From the NCBI GenBank assembly GCA_014843695.1, contig CM026387.1, positions 70,252,795 to 70,316,794 on the forward strand: a DNA stretch of 64,000 nt. The letters run 5' to 3'. The translations under genes were made by a program, and so were the position numbers. The DNA comes from Archivesica marissinica. Taxonomy: Eukaryota > Mollusca > Bivalvia > Venerida > Vesicomyidae. Of this stretch, positions 12,448-25,852 are shown one piece after another. How positions within the stretch are numbered: the stretch's first letter is position 1; every line of letters starts with the position of its first letter. The notes beneath the pieces were generated by a model that was given only the letters and a program-made list of their open reading frames with translations, searched no databases and had not been told where the DNA came from.

Positions 12448-12861
12448 CTTAGTGTTTCTCCTAAGCAGGAATAGGAGGGCGGCCCGTCCTGTCCCTTTTT
12501 GTGGCGCCCTTGTGCCAGAAATTCAGAAAATGCCCGACCTCGTGTGCCTCAATTCACAATAAAAATTCATACTAATTATTGCAATATTGCCTGAAATCCC
12601 TAATCGCGTGTTAGACTGGTGCTATAATCTGGAATACACAGGTTTACGATCAATATACTGTGAAATGTCCACGTATATACTGTGTAGCCTAGGGCAACGT
12701 ACATGGTATTAGGTCTAGTAATGATCGGGCAACCAATTTTTGACCTCTGCATGCATCAATTTGTGTTATGTATATTGAAGAGGCAATAAAGTATGTTTCA
12801 ACCAATTTGACAGGTAATCATGATATGTGCCAATCAGTCAATTTTCGTAGTTAAACATTAA

Positions 12862-13098
12862 CTGTACTTAGTTTATACAAATTTATTTTAGCTCGATTGC
12901 GAAACAAGTTCTTATAACTTATATTAATCACTCTCGAGACCTCATTCCTGATGGAATCGATCGCCACGAGGGAGAGAGAAGAGGAAACGTGGAATTTAAA
13001 TGCCTTGCCTAAGGGCACACGCGTAACGGCTCCAGCGGGGCTCGAACTCCTCCGGACCTTTCGCACCTGAAGCGAACTGTACTTCCGAAGGTCATGAT
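12862..13098 (-). repeat. SINE (family A), nearly full length
   Basis: The minus strand carries the B-box-like segment GAGTTCGAGCCCC, then the GGCATTTAAATTCCACGTTT block, the TCTCTC tract, and the tail GCGAAACAAG/TAGCTCGATT seen in the + orientation. It lies 97 bp from an aldo/keto reductase exon. Confidence 0.85.
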
Positions 13099-13194
13099 AA
13101 AATAGTAGATAGTAGGCGACGATAAATGCATGTATCCAAGAGTACATTAAACTACAGTACTGAATAACAGTAAAGATGTGTAAATTAGGCTTAC

Positions 13195-13334
13195 TTCTTC
13201 TTGCGTGAGGCACCATCCAGAGCTCGCTCCCATATTATCTTCAAGTTGTTTCACGGACGTTGCACCTATTATAACAGCTGATACAACATCCTTCTCTAGA
13301 AGCCATCTGATTGATACCTGGGGAACAGTCTTCC
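13195..13334 (-). CDS. Aldo/keto reductase, penultimate exon
   Basis: Minus strand: acceptor ATTCGTTTCAG, then 140 nt, then donor GTAAGC. It opens with two bases that complete a Gly codon begun by the exon at 25853-26034, and it ends in phase 0. The peptide contains KTVPQVSIRWLLEKDVV, followed by IIGATSVKQLEDNMGAS. The second block is the conserved aldo/keto reductase segment that contacts the adenosine/phosphate end of NADP(H). Known in the family: NAD(P)H-dependent reduction of carbonyls, in the cytosol. The substrate here is unknown. Splice sites and phases fit on both sides, which makes a chance match very unlikely. Confidence 0.85.
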
Positions 13335-13900
13335 CTGAAACGATTCGTATAATATTTGGTATTATTACCTAATGCTCTATATAACTTGTAATTCGTTATT
13401 TTTGCCTATTTCATTGCATTTTTCATCCTTCGCTCAGGTCTGGGCAACAGTTCGAACTGTTGACCGGGCAATAGTTTGAACTGTTTCATACTAGACTTTT
13501 GAACCAATCATACTCTGGGTATGCTTTCACTGTGCGAAGTAGGATGTGCAATAGGGTGTTATGGAAGTCAAAGTAAAAAATACGTCCCGAATACATTTTA
13601 GCTCTGACTGCTCTTGTAGTAATCGATATACATTATGTGAAGCCCTCCTTTCCGTTCATTAATTCCTTTCCGTATTTTATTGCATACTTACCGGCGTACC
13701 GGCTATTAGACCAAAACCAAGCGTTTACAAATGATGATTGATTAGTCATCAGCCGACAAACTGGGGAAAACAGAAATTTATCTTGAATTATGGCCCAGGC
13801 TAGGTTTGAAGACATGACTGAGGATATTTTTTGAGTTAGTCAAATATTATAGAATATAAGGTATGTACAACAGTTATATAGAGCATTAGGTAATAAAACA

Positions 13901-14062
13901 GTTATTTCATGGGTGTTTGGGGAACAGTCAAAACTATTGTCCCTCGGTATCAGGGAAGACATTTCGAACTGTTGCCCTCGGCCGAGGGCAACAGTTCGAA
14001 AGTCTTCCCTGATACCTCGGGGCAATAGTTTTGACTGTTCCCCCAAACACCCATGAAGTAAC
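13901..14062. repeat. Near-perfect palindrome of about 160 bp
   Basis: Two arms of about 80 nt are centred between 13981 and 13982 (CCCTCGG/CCGAGGG). The outer arms read GGGTGTTTGGGGAACAGTC and its inverse. There is essentially no loop, so the DNA could form a cruciform or long hairpin. A degraded fragment with CAACAGTTCGAACTGTTG lies at about 13447-13485. It is probably a fold-back MITE. Confidence 0.9.
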
Positions 14063-14285
14063 TGTATACTGGTTGGACATTAAACTATTCCATTTAATGA
14101 TTGAAACTAATCTGTGTTACCCTTACATTTGTATGCAGTTGGATATACATGTACACTACCGTTGCGGTGTTTTAAGTGTATTTGGAGGCTGGTGTTCTGT
14201 ATACAATATATTTGCACTGTGTATGTGGAGCCCGAGAGTCCACCAGGACACATATAGCCTATATCAACAACAGACACAACACTTA

Positions 14286-14520
14286 TTCAAAGTGTATTTA
14301 TCGTCGCTAGCGGTTGCCCATATGTGCGACAGTTTACCTAACAACACATTCCTGGGCAGGCTCAAGCGGTTAGTTAACCAACCTCCGTATGAACCTGCCA
14401 ACATTTTCATATAAAGAGATACGGTCTGAGCGGGGCTCGAACCCGTGACCATCAGTGATGATATGTTGCAGTGCCATACAATTCAGCGACATTACCACTC
14501 GACAACAGAGGCGAACAATA
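14286..14520 (-). repeat. SINE (family C)
   Basis: The inverse of the tRNA-like head is at the right (GCGGGGCTCGAACCCGTGAC, then a CACTCGAC block). The body matches the 44.3-kb copy. The 3' tail TTTATCGTCGCTAGCGGTTG resembles the tail of family B, suggesting the two families share a tail. Confidence 0.8.
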
Positions 14521-14534
14521 ACATATAATGTGTG

Positions 14535-14815
14535 ATTTACGTTTATTTATCGTCGCTACCGGTTGCCCATATGAGCGACGCCTCCTGAAGAGATTAGTTA
14601 TTTTAGATTTTGGAGGATAGTGCAATGATACAGACAGAGACACATTCCAGAGTCTCGTCTGGTTCTTTTACGTGCACGGTGTAAAGCACCGACACGAGAC
14701 CTCGGTTTAACGTCCCATCAGAAAGACTGTTAATTGTATTAGAGTCAGACGGGGGATCGAACCTGCGATACCTGGAGTACCAGTCCAACGTGTTACCACT
14801 GGACTACAGATCCGT
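14535..14815 (-). repeat. SINE (family B), full length with tRNA head
   Basis: The minus strand starts with GTCCAGTGGTAACACG (A-box-like) and GCAGGTTCGATCCCCC (B-box). It continues through the shared body to the TTTATTTATCGTCGC tail. Probably a good reference copy for the family in this window, along with 38690-38985. Confidence 0.85.
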
Positions 14816-15225
14816 CACATATATTGATGTTATTCCTTATAGTTATACCAATTGATGATATTAATACGCATGTAGTACCGCCCACTTCTGTCAGTCTCAT
14901 AATCGCTCCACCCTACTGCTTTTACCGTGTAGCCAACACAACATACTGAATGGGGATTGTGGTGTAAATACATATACATAATCTATTTTAATATGTCTCA
15001 TACCTATGCAAAACGGATTACAATAGAACATGCAAAACGGCTTTAGTGTAATTATATAATATAACAACTAAGATATTTATCAATTTTCCACCAATATTAG
15101 ACAAGTTCTGACAATAAACGACTGCATTTCCAATTCCAAACAACCGGACAAGAATTTACAATGTAACGCTTAATAAAGTTTCAGATCTCAACGTATCATT
15201 TGTTAGCTGTATTTGCTCATACTAT
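14816..15225. other. Intronic interval, nothing recognised
   Basis: AT-rich sequence within the aldo/keto reductase intron. No coding or repeat signature recognised. Confidence 0.5.
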
Positions 15226-15227
15226 AC

Positions 15228-15490
15228 AAGTAAAGTAAAGTGTTTGTTTATTATAGTGTCATCCCTATTTAAAGGGTCAGCCATTTCTGACTTATGAGAC
15301 ACCTCTTTTGTATGAACATCCGTACTTCCCTAATCCTATGCTTGTGTGCCAGACGTCAGGCTGGTAGGCAATCGGTAACCATTATTTAACTAGCTGGCGG
15401 CTCACCAACCGGCCATATCAGAACGAACCCCTGACGAGATTTGAACCTTCGACCTCCCGCTCCGTAGGCGCACGCCTTAGCCACCATATG
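15228..15490 (-). repeat. tRNA-derived SINE (family F)
   Basis: The minus-strand head contains GTGGCTAAGGCGTGCGCCTA and a B-box-like GGTTCAAATCTCG. The body includes GGTAGGCAATCGGTAACC, shared with 44064-44225. Confidence 0.7.
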
Positions 15491-15635
15491 TTCCCTTTTC
15501 AAATATCCATACATCTAAACACAGTCTGGAAGAAACCTCAATCTGGGTTTCGATGCTTTGATATGGTAATGCTATTATGTTACTGACGTTGTGCTGACGA
15601 CAGGGCATTGGCTATATTTGTTATACATTTTTACA

Positions 15636-15845
15636 TTTTTACTTTAGCTCCATTGCGAAACAAGTTCTTATAACTTAAAATGGAAGATGGAATCCATCGC
15701 CACGAGCAAGAGAGAAGAGGCACCGTGGAATTTAAATGCCTTGCCTAAGGGCACAATCGTAACGGCTTCAGCGGGGCTCGAACTCCGGGCCTTTCGAAAC
15801 TTGAAGCAAACTGACTACAACTCCGCTATCACGACAGTGCATCTG
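15636..15845 (-). repeat. SINE (family A)
   Basis: Same tail (TTAGCTCCATTGCGAAACAA), TTTAAATGCCTTGCCTAAGG block and B-box (GGCTCGAACTCC) as the other family A copies. Confidence 0.85.
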
Positions 15846-15886
15846 GGCTAACCGTAATTAATGCCACCTTCCAGTTCAAACTGATT

Positions 15887-16342
15887 GACACAATCTCTAA
15901 ACTAGTTGTTATACAAATGATTGACACAATCTCTAAACTAGTTGTTATATATATTTTTATATTTTAATATTTCGGGTTTTACACCTTCATCAGCACCATT
16001 TCGGGCTATATCGCCGGCGGGCAGTTTACCTAGCAACACCCTTCCTGGGCAGGCTCCAGCGGTTAACCAGTACTTGGGTGCACCAACCTCCGTAAGAAAC
16101 TGCCAACTTTTTCATATAAATGAGACGCGGCCTGAGCGGGGCTCGACCCCGTGACCACCAGTGATGATAGGTTACAGTGGTATACAAGTCAGCGACCGTA
16201 ACCACTCGACCACGGAGGCGGACTCTAACTAGTTGTTATACAAATGATTGACACAATCTCTAAACTAGTTGTTATACAAATGATTGACACAATCTCTACA
16301 AATGATTGACACAATCTCTAAACTAGTTGTTATACAAATGAA
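15887..16342. repeat. 36-bp tandem repeat interrupted by a SINE
   Basis: CTCTAAACTAGTTGTTATA units occur about twice at 15887-15950 and about four times at 16229-16342, on both sides of a family C SINE. The SINE appears to have inserted into an existing small array. Confidence 0.75.
15955..16228 (-). repeat. SINE (family C), full length
   Basis: The minus strand has CCGCCTCCGTGGTCGAGTGG, then GGTCACGGGGTCGAGCCCCG, then the body with TTGGCAGTTTCTTACGGAGG and GGCGATATAGCCCGAAATGG. Confidence 0.85.
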
Positions 16343-16384
16343 TTCGTTACAAAAGCAACATTACCCATATTATTTCCGATGAGA

Positions 16385-16655
16385 AATTCATTTGTTTATT
16401 TAAGTTTGTTTAGCGTCGTTACCGATTGCCCATTTGAGTGCCGGGCACTTTACCTAACAGCGCCTTTCCTGTGCAGGCTCCAGCGAGAGAGAGAGAGGGG
16501 GGGGGGGTGGAGAGAGAGGCAATGTCGAATTTAAGTGACTTGCCTAATCGCACAATCGTAACTGCTACGGCTGGACGAGAATTCACGGTCTCTCACGCCT
16601 GATAGCGCCCACGCCATCAGCGCGATATCGTCGCGCGATCATGACTTCCAGAAAA
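16385..16655 (-). repeat. Diverged SINE related to family A with GA/G-rich tract
   Basis: Contains GTCGAATTTAAGTGACTTGC and CGCACAATCGTAACTGC, diverged from family A. It also has an unusual tract at about 16483-16519 of GA repeats followed by a run of ten G. The TTTAGCGTCGTTACCGATTG tail resembles families B and C. Confidence 0.6.
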
Positions 16656-16684
16656 CAAATAACAAATCATAAAAGCAATGAAAT

Positions 16685-16855
16685 ACAGTCAAACCTCATG
16701 TTAGTAAGCAGCCAACCTGTATTAAGCAACCAGTTTCCAAATTCCAAATATGTTCTTTTATTATACATTTGCCATCTATAAAGCAGCCACCTGTGTTAAG
16801 CAGCCATGTTCTGTTATTCCCTTGGCTGGCTGCTTAAGACAGGTTTGACTCTACA
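16685..16855. mobile_element. MITE, pogo/Tc1-mariner-like (copy 2)
   Basis: Bounded by TACAGTCAAACCT at the left and its near-inverse AGGTTTGACT at the right. The interior has TTAAGCAGCC motifs. TA-flanked CAGTCAAACCT ends are typical of pogo-type Tc1/mariner elements (family knowledge). No transposase is present. Confidence 0.7.
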
Positions 16856-16859
16856 TCAG

Positions 16860-17335
16860 TTTTAACATGTTTTATTAAATGTGCTGGCATAAAAAACTCA
16901 AATTCGCATACAGTACACTGATTTCAATTTCATTTTAAGTACCACCGAAGTCTGGGGTTTTAAGAAGAGCATTAGAAGAATTTTAATGATTACATAGAAA
17001 TGCGAATATTAAAATCGTTAGCAATTTACTGATGTTAGAAGAACAGTGACTGTTAAATACGATGCTTAATTCAAAGCAATTCACGAAATCGTTCCATAAA
17101 ACATGTTGGAGACATATGCGATACACTCATAGTCCCAGAGTTGAACGAAATAATGAAGGAAAATCAAAAATAGTTAAATATGCATTCATTTTCTTGAGCC
17201 AAAAATAAAGGTGTAAGACTGCAAACACGCACTACTTTAATATACGGTGAAATAATAGTACTATAAACACGAACTACTTTTATATACGGCGAAGCAGTAA
17301 TACATTGAAAAACAATATATATATACGGTGTAGAC
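16860..17335. other. Intronic interval before the large array
   Basis: Unique AT-rich sequence. Diverged single units of the neighbouring array (AAACACGAACTACTTTTATA) begin to appear from about 17221. Confidence 0.5.
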
Positions 17336-20300
17336 ATAAGATTGCAAACACAAACTACTTTTATATCCAGTGACGGAGTAAGACTACAAACACAAACTAC
17401 TTTTATATCCGGTGACGGAGTTAGACTACAAACACAAACTACTTTTATATCCAGTGACGGAGTTAGACTACAAACACAAACTACTTTTATATCCGGTGAC
17501 GGTGTAAGACTACAAACACAAACTACTTTTATATCCAGTGACGGAGTTAGACTACAAACACAAACTACTTTTATATCCGGTGACGGAGTTAGACTACAAA
17601 CACAAACTACTTTTATATCCGGTGACGGAGTTAGACTACAAACACAAACTACTTTTATACACGGTGACGGAGTAAGACTACAAACACAAACTACTTTTAT
17701 ACACGGTGACGGAGTTAGACTACAAACACAAACTACTTTTATATCCGGTGACGGAGTAAGACTACAAACACAAACTACTTTTATATCCGGTGACGGAGTA
17801 AGACTACAAACACAAACTACTTTTATATCCGGTGATGGAGTTAGACTACAAACACAAACTACTTTTATATCCGGTGACGGAGTAAGACTACAAACACAAA
17901 CTACTTTTATATCCAGTGACGGAGTAAGACTACAAGCACAAACTACTTTTATATCTGGTGACGGAGTAAGACTACAAACACAAACTACTTTTATATCCGG
18001 TGACGGAGTAAGACTACAAACACAAACTACTTTTATATCCGGTGACGGAGTAAGACTACAAACACAAACTACTTTTATATCCGGTGACGGAGTTAGACTA
18101 CAAACACAAACTACTTTTATATCCGGTGACGGAGTAAGACTACAAACACAAACTACTTTTATATCCAGTGACGGAGTAAGACTACAAACACAAACTACTT
18201 TTATATCTGGTGACGGAGTAAGACTACAAACACAAACTACTTTTATATCTGGTGACGGAGTAAGACTACAAACACAAACTACTTTTATATCCAGTGACGG
18301 AGTAAGACTACAAACACAAACTACTTTTATATCCGGTGACGGAGTAAGACTACAAACACAAACTACTTTTATATCCGGTGACGGAGTTAGACTACAAACA
18401 CAAACTACTTTTATATCCGGTGACGGAGTAAGACTACAAACACAAACTACTTTTATATCCAGTGACGGAGTAAGACTACAAACACAAACTACTTTTATAT
18501 CCGGTGACGGAGTTAGACTACAAACACAAACTACTTTTATATCCGGTGACGGAGTTAGACTACAAACACAAACTACTTTTATATCCGGTGACGGAGTAAG
18601 ACTACAAACACAAACTACTTTTATATCCGGTGACGGAGTAAGACTACAAACACAAACTACTTTTATATCTGGTGACGGAGTAAGACTACAAACACAAACT
18701 ACTTTTATATCCGGTGACGGAGTAAGACTACAAACACAAACTACTTTTATATCCAGTGACGGAGTAAGACTACAAACACAAACTACTTTTATATCTGGTG
18801 ACGGAGTAAGACTACAAACACAAACTACTTTTATATCCGGTGACGGAGTAAGACTACAAACACAAACTACTTTTATATCCAGTGACGGAGTAAGACTACA
18901 AACACAAACTACTTTTATATCCGGTGACGGAGTAAGACTACAAACACAAACTACTTTTATATCCGGTGACGGAGTTAGTACTACAAACACAAACTACTTT
19001 TATATCCGGTGACGGAGTTAGACTACAAACACAAACTACTTTTATATCCGGTGACGGAGTAAGACTACAAACACAAACTACTTTTATATCCGGTGACGGA
19101 GTTAGACTACAAACACAAACTACTTTTATATCCGGTGACGGAGTTAGACTACAACACAAACTACTTTTATATCCGGTGACGGAGTTAGACTACAAACACA
19201 AACTACTTTTATATCCGGTGACGGAGTAAGACTACAAACACAAACTACTTTTATATCCAGTGACGGAGTTAGACTACAAACACAAACTACTTTTATATCC
19301 AGTGACGGAGTAAGACTACAAACACAAACTACTTTTATATCCGGTGACGGAGTAAGACTACACACTACTTTTATATACGGTGATGGGGTATGACTACAAA
19401 CATAAACTACTTTTATATCCGGTGACGGAGTAAGACTACAAACTACTTTTATATACGGTGACGGAGTAAGACTACAAACACAAACTACTTTTATATCCAG
19501 TGACGGAGTAAGACTACAAACACAAACTACTTTTATATCCGGTGACGGAGTTAGTATACAAACACAAACTACTTTTATATCCGGTGACGGAGTTAGACTA
19601 CAAACACAAACCACTTTTATATCCGGTGACGGAGTTAGACTACAAACACAAACTACTTTTATATCCAGTGACGGAGTAAGACTACACACACAAACTACTT
19701 TTATATCTGGTGACGGAGTAAGACTACAAACACAAACTACTTTTATATCTGGTGACGGAGTAAGACTACAAACACAAACTACTTTTATATCCAGTGACGG
19801 AGTAAGACTACAAACACAAACTACTTTTATATCCAGTGACGGAGTAAGACTACAAACACAAACTACTTTTATATCCGGTGACGGAGTTAGTATACAAACA
19901 CAAACTACTTTTATATCCGGTGACGGAGTTAGACTACAAACACAAACTACTTTTATATCCGGTGACGGAGTAAGACTACAAACACAAACTACTTTTATAT
20001 TCGGTGACGGAGTTAGACTACAAACACAAACTACTTTTATATCCGGTGACGGAGTTAGACTACAAGCACAAACTACTTTTATATCCGGTGACGGAGTTAG
20101 ACTACAAGCACAAACTACTTTTATATCCGGTGACGGAGTTAGACTACAAACACAAACTACTTTTATATCCGGTGACGGAGTAAGACTACAAACACAAACT
20201 ACTTTTATATCCAGTGACGGAGTTAGACTACAAACACAAACTACTTTTATATCCAGTGACGGAGTAAGACTACAAACACAAACTACTTTTATATCCAGTG

Positions 20301-23300
20301 ACGGAGTAAGACTACAAACACAAACTACTTTTATATCCGGTGACGGAGTTAGACTACAAACACAAACTACTTTTATATCCGGTGACGGAGTAAGACTACA
20401 AACTACTTTTATATACGGTGATGGGGTATGACCACAAACATAAACTACTTTTATATCCGGTGACGGAGTAAGACTACAAACACAAACTACTTTTATATCC
20501 AGTGACGGAGTTAGACTACAAACACAAACTACTTTTATATCCAGTGACGGAGTAAGACTACAAACACAAACTACTTTTATATCCAGTGACGGAGTAAGAC
20601 TACAAACACAAACTACTTTTATATCCGGTGACGGAGTTAGACTACAAACACAAACTACTTTTATATCCGGTGACGGAGTAAGACTACAAACTACTTTTAT
20701 ATACGGTGATGGGGTATGACCACAAACATAAACTACTTTTATATCCGGTGACGGAGTAAGACTACACACTACTTTTATATACGGTGATGGGGTATGACTA
20801 CAAACATAAACTACTTTTATATCCGGTGACGGAGTAAGACTACAAACTACTTTTATATACGGTGACGGAGTAAGACTACACACACAAACTACTTTTATAT
20901 CCAGTGACGGAGTAAGACTACAAACACAAACTACTTTTATATCCAGTGACGGAGTAAGACTACAAACACAAACTACTTTTATATCCGGTGACGGAGTTAG
21001 TATACAAACACAAACTACTTTTATATCCGGTGACGGAGTTAGACTACAAACACAAACCACTTTTATATCCGGTGACGGAGTAAGACTACAAACACAAACT
21101 ACTTTTATATCCAGCGACGGAGTAAGACTACACACACAAACTACTTTTATATCTGGTGACGGAGTAAGACTACAAACACAAACTACTTTTATATCTGGTG
21201 ACGGAGTAAGACTACAAACACAAACTACTTTTATATCCAGTGACGGAGTAAGACTACAAACACAAACTACTTTTATATCCAGTGACGGAGTAAGACTACA
21301 AACACAAACTACTTTTATATCCGGTGACGGAGTTAGTATACAAACACAAACTACTTTTATATCCGGTGACGGAGTTAGACAACAAACACAAACTACTTTT
21401 ATATCCGGTGACGGAGTAAGACTACAAACACAAACTACTTTTATATTCGGTGACGGAGTTAGACTACAAACACAAACTACTTTTATATCCGGTGACGGAG
21501 TTAGACTACAAGCACAAACTACTTTTATATCCGGTGACGGAGTTAGACTACAAGCACAAACTACTTTTATATCCGGTGACGGAGTTAGACTACAAACACA
21601 AACTACTTTTATATCCGGACGGAGTAAGACTACAACACAAACTACTTTTATATCCAGTGACGGAGTTAGACTACAAACACAAACTACTTTTATATCCAGT
21701 GACGGAGTAAGACTACAAACACAAACTACTTTTATATCCAGTGACGGAGTAAGACTACAAACACAAACTACTTTTGTATCCGGTGACGGAGTTAGACTAC
21801 AAACACAAACTACTTTTATATCCGGTGACGGAGTAAGACTACAAACTACTTTTATATACGGTGATGGGGTATGACCACAAACATAAACTACTTTTATATC
21901 CGGTGACGGAGTAAGACTACACACTACTTTTATATACGGTGATGGGGTATGACTACAAACATAAACTACTTTTATATCCGGTGACGGAGTAAGACTACAA
22001 ACTACTTTTATATACGGTGACGGAGTAAGACTACAAACACAAACTACTTTTATATCCAGTGACGGAGTAAGACTACAAACACAAACTACTTTTATATCCA
22101 GTGACGGAGTAAGACTACAAACACAAACTACTTTTATATCCGGTGACGGAGTTAGTATACAAACACAAACTACTTTTATATCCGGTGACGGAGTTAGACT
22201 ACAAACACAAACCACTTTTATATCCGGTGACGGAGTTAGACTACAAACACAAACTACTTTTATATTCGGTGACGGAGTTAGACTACAAACACACACTACT
22301 TTTATATCCGGTGACGGAGTTAGACTACAAGCACAATCTACTTTTATATCCGGTGACGGAGTTAGACTACAAGCACAAACTACTTTTATATCCGATGACG
22401 GAGTTAGACTACAAACACAAACTACTTTTATATCCGGTAACGGAGTAAGACTACAAACACAAACTACTTTTATATCCAGTGACGGAGTTAGACTACAAAC
22501 ACAAACTACTTTTATATCCAGTGACGGAGTAAGACTACAAACACAAACTACTTTTATATCCAGTGACGGAGTAAGACTACAAACACAAACTACTTTTATA
22601 TCCGGTGACGGAGTTAGTATACAAACACAAACTACTTTTATATCCGGTGACGGAGTTAGACTACAAACACAAACTACTTTTATATCCGGTGACGGAGTTA
22701 GACTACAAACACAAACTACTTTTATATTCGGTGACGGAGTTAGACTACAAGCACAAACTACTTTTATATCCGGTGACGGAGTTAGACTACAAGCACAAAC
22801 TACTTTTATATCCGGTGACGGAGTAAGACTACAAACACAAACTACTTTTATATCCAGTGACGGAGTTAGACTACAAACACAAACTACTTTTATATCCAGT
22901 GACGGAGTAAGACTACAAACACAAACTACTTTTATATCCAGTGACGGAGTAGGACTACAAACACAAACTACTTTTATATCCGGTGACGGAGTTAGACTAC
23001 AAACACAAACTACTTTTATATCCGGTGACGGAGTAAGACTACAAACTACTTTTATATACGGTGATGGGGTATGACCACAAACATAAACTACTTTTATATC
23101 TGGTGACGGAGTAAGACTACAAACACAAACTACTTTTATATCTGGTGACGGAGTAAGACTACAAACACAAACTACTTTTATATCCAGTGACGGAGTAAGA
23201 CTACAAACACAAACTACTTTTATATCTGGTGACGGAGTTAGACTACAAACACAAACTACTTTTATATCCGGTGACGGAGTTAGACTACAAACACAAACTA

Positions 23301-25745
23301 CTTTTATATCCGGTGACGGAGTAAGACTACAAACTACTTTTATATCCGGTGACGGAGTAAGACTACAAACATAAACTACTTTTATATCCGGTGACGGAGT
23401 AAGACTACAAACTACTTTTATATCCGGTGACGGAGTAAGACTACAAACACAAACTACTTTTATATCCAGTGACGGAGTAAGACTACAAACACAAACTACT
23501 TTTATATCCAGTGACGGAGTAAGACTACAAACACAAACTACTTTTATATCCGGTGACGGAGTTAGTATACAAACACAAACTACTTTTATATCCGGTGACG
23601 GAGTTAGACTACAAACACAAACCACTTTTATATCCGGTGACGGAGTAAGACTACAAACACAAACTACTTTTATATCCAGTGACGGAGTAAGACTACACAC
23701 ACAAACTACTTTTATATCTGGTGACGGAGTAAGACTACAAACACAAACTACTTTTATATCTGGTGACGGAGTAAGACTACAAACACAAACTACTTTTATA
23801 TCCAGTGACGGAGTAAGACTACAAACACAAACTACTTTTATATCCAGTGACGGAGTAAGACTACAAACACAAACTACTTTTATATCCGGTGACGGAGTTA
23901 GTATACAAACACAAACTACTTTTATATCCGGTGACGGAGTAAGACTACAAACACAAACTACTTTTATATTCGGTGACGGAGTTAGACTACAAACACAAAC
24001 TACTTTTATATCCGGTGACGGAGTTAGACTACAAGCACAAACTACTTTTATATCCGGTGACGGAGTTAGACTACAAGCACAAACTACTTTTATATCCGGT
24101 GACGGAGTTAGACTACAAACACAAACTACTTTTATATCCGGTGACGGAGTAAGACTACAAACACAAACTACTTTTATATCCAGTGACTGAGTTAGACTAC
24201 AAACACAAACTACTTTTATATCCAGTGACGGAGTAAGACTACAAACACAAACTACTTTTATATCCAGTGACGGAGTAAGACTACAAACACAAACTACTTT
24301 TATATCCGGTGACGGAGTAAGACTACAAACTACTTTTATATACGGTGATGGGGTATGACCACAAACATAAACTACTTTTATATCCGGTGACGGAGTAAGA
24401 CTACACACTACTTTTATATACGGTGATGGGGTATGACTACAAACATAAACTACTTTTATATCCGGTGACGGAGTAAGACTACAAACTACTTTTATATACG
24501 GTGACGGAGTAAGACTACAAACACAAACTACTTTTATATCCAGTGACGGAGTAAGACTACAAACACAAACTACTTTTATATCCAGTGACGGAGTAAGACT
24601 ACAAACACAAACTACTTTTATATCCGGTGACGGAGTTAGTATACAAACACAAACTACTTTTATATCCGGTGACGGAGTTAGACTACAAACACAAACCACT
24701 TTTATATCCGGTGACGGAGTTAGACTACAAACACAAACTACTTTTATATTCGGTGACGGAGTTAGACTACAAACACAAACTACTTTTATATCCGGTGACG
24801 GAGTTATACTACAAGCACAAACTACTTTTATATCCGGTGACGGAGTTAGACTACAAGCACAAACTACTTTTATATCCGGTGACGGAGTTAGACTACAAAC
24901 ACAAACTACTTTTATATCCGGTAACGGAGTAAGACTACAAACACAAACTACTTTTATATCCAGTGACGGAGTTAGACTACAAACACAAACTACTTTTATA
25001 TCCAGTGACGGAGTAAGACTACAAACACAAACTACTTTTATATCCAGTGACGGAGTAAGACTACAAACACAAACTACTTTTATATCCGGTGACGGAGTTA
25101 GACTACAAACACAAACTACTTTTATATCCGGTGACGGAGTAAGACTACAAACTACTTTTATATACGGTGATGGGGTATGACCACAAACATAAACTACTTT
25201 TATATCCGGTGACGGAGTAAGACTACACACTACTTTTATATACGGTGATGGGGTATGACTACAAACATAAACTACTTTTATATCCGGTGACGGAGTAAGA
25301 CTACAAACTACTTTTATATACGGTGATGGAGTAAGACTAGAAACTACTTTTATATCCGGTGACGGAGTAAGACTACAAACTACTTTTATATACGGTGATG
25401 GGGTATGACTACAAACATAAACTACTTTTATATCCGGTGACGGAGTAAGACTACAAACTACTTTTATATACGGTGACGGAGTAAGACTACAAACTACTTT
25501 TATATACGATGACGGAGTAAGACTACAAACTACTTTTATATACGATGACGGAGTAAGACTACACACTACTTTTATATACGATGACGGAGTAAGACTACAA
25601 ACTACTTTTATATACGATGACGGAGTAAGACTACACACTACTTTTGTATACGATGACGGAGTAAGACTACACACTACTTTTATATACGATGACGGAGTAA
25701 GACTACACACTACTTGTATATACGATGACGGAATAAGACTACACA
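17336..25745. repeat. Giant 42/36-bp minisatellite, roughly 200 units
   Basis: The 42-bp unit contains ACAAACTACTTTTATATCC and GGTGACGGAGTAAGAC. A 36-bp variant lacks an ACACAA segment and prevails after about 25300. Blocks marked by GGAGTTAGTATACAAAC recur at about 19550, 19886, 20995, 21330, 22150, 22613, 23568, 23888 and 24636, showing long higher-order repeats. Both unit lengths are multiples of 3 and lack stops, so a 2200-codon minus frame (19144-25746) and 608/556-codon frames appear. There is no codon constraint or start context to support translation. It fills an aldo/keto reductase intron and ends about 108 bp from the exon donor. Confidence 0.97.
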
Positions 25746-25852
25746 TTTGGTAGTATGTCTATGATTACCGTTAGTCCACGTAGGTATGGTCACCGTATAT
25801 AAAAGTAGTTTATGTGTGTAGTCATATATATAGTCAACCAGCTTATACTTAC

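Noticed and set aside
14745..14815. tRNA genes at the ends of several repeats (also 38.9, 41.4, 44.3 and 50.0 kb)
   Set aside because: A- and B-box sequences are present, but each is followed by a shared SINE body, acceptor stems do not pair, and copies are dispersed.
19144..25746. 2200-codon open frame on the minus strand, and 608/556-codon frames at 17164-19012
   Set aside because: They lie wholly within a 42/36-bp tandem array, and frames on both strands are open because the unit is a multiple of three without stops. No start context, splice signal or domain.
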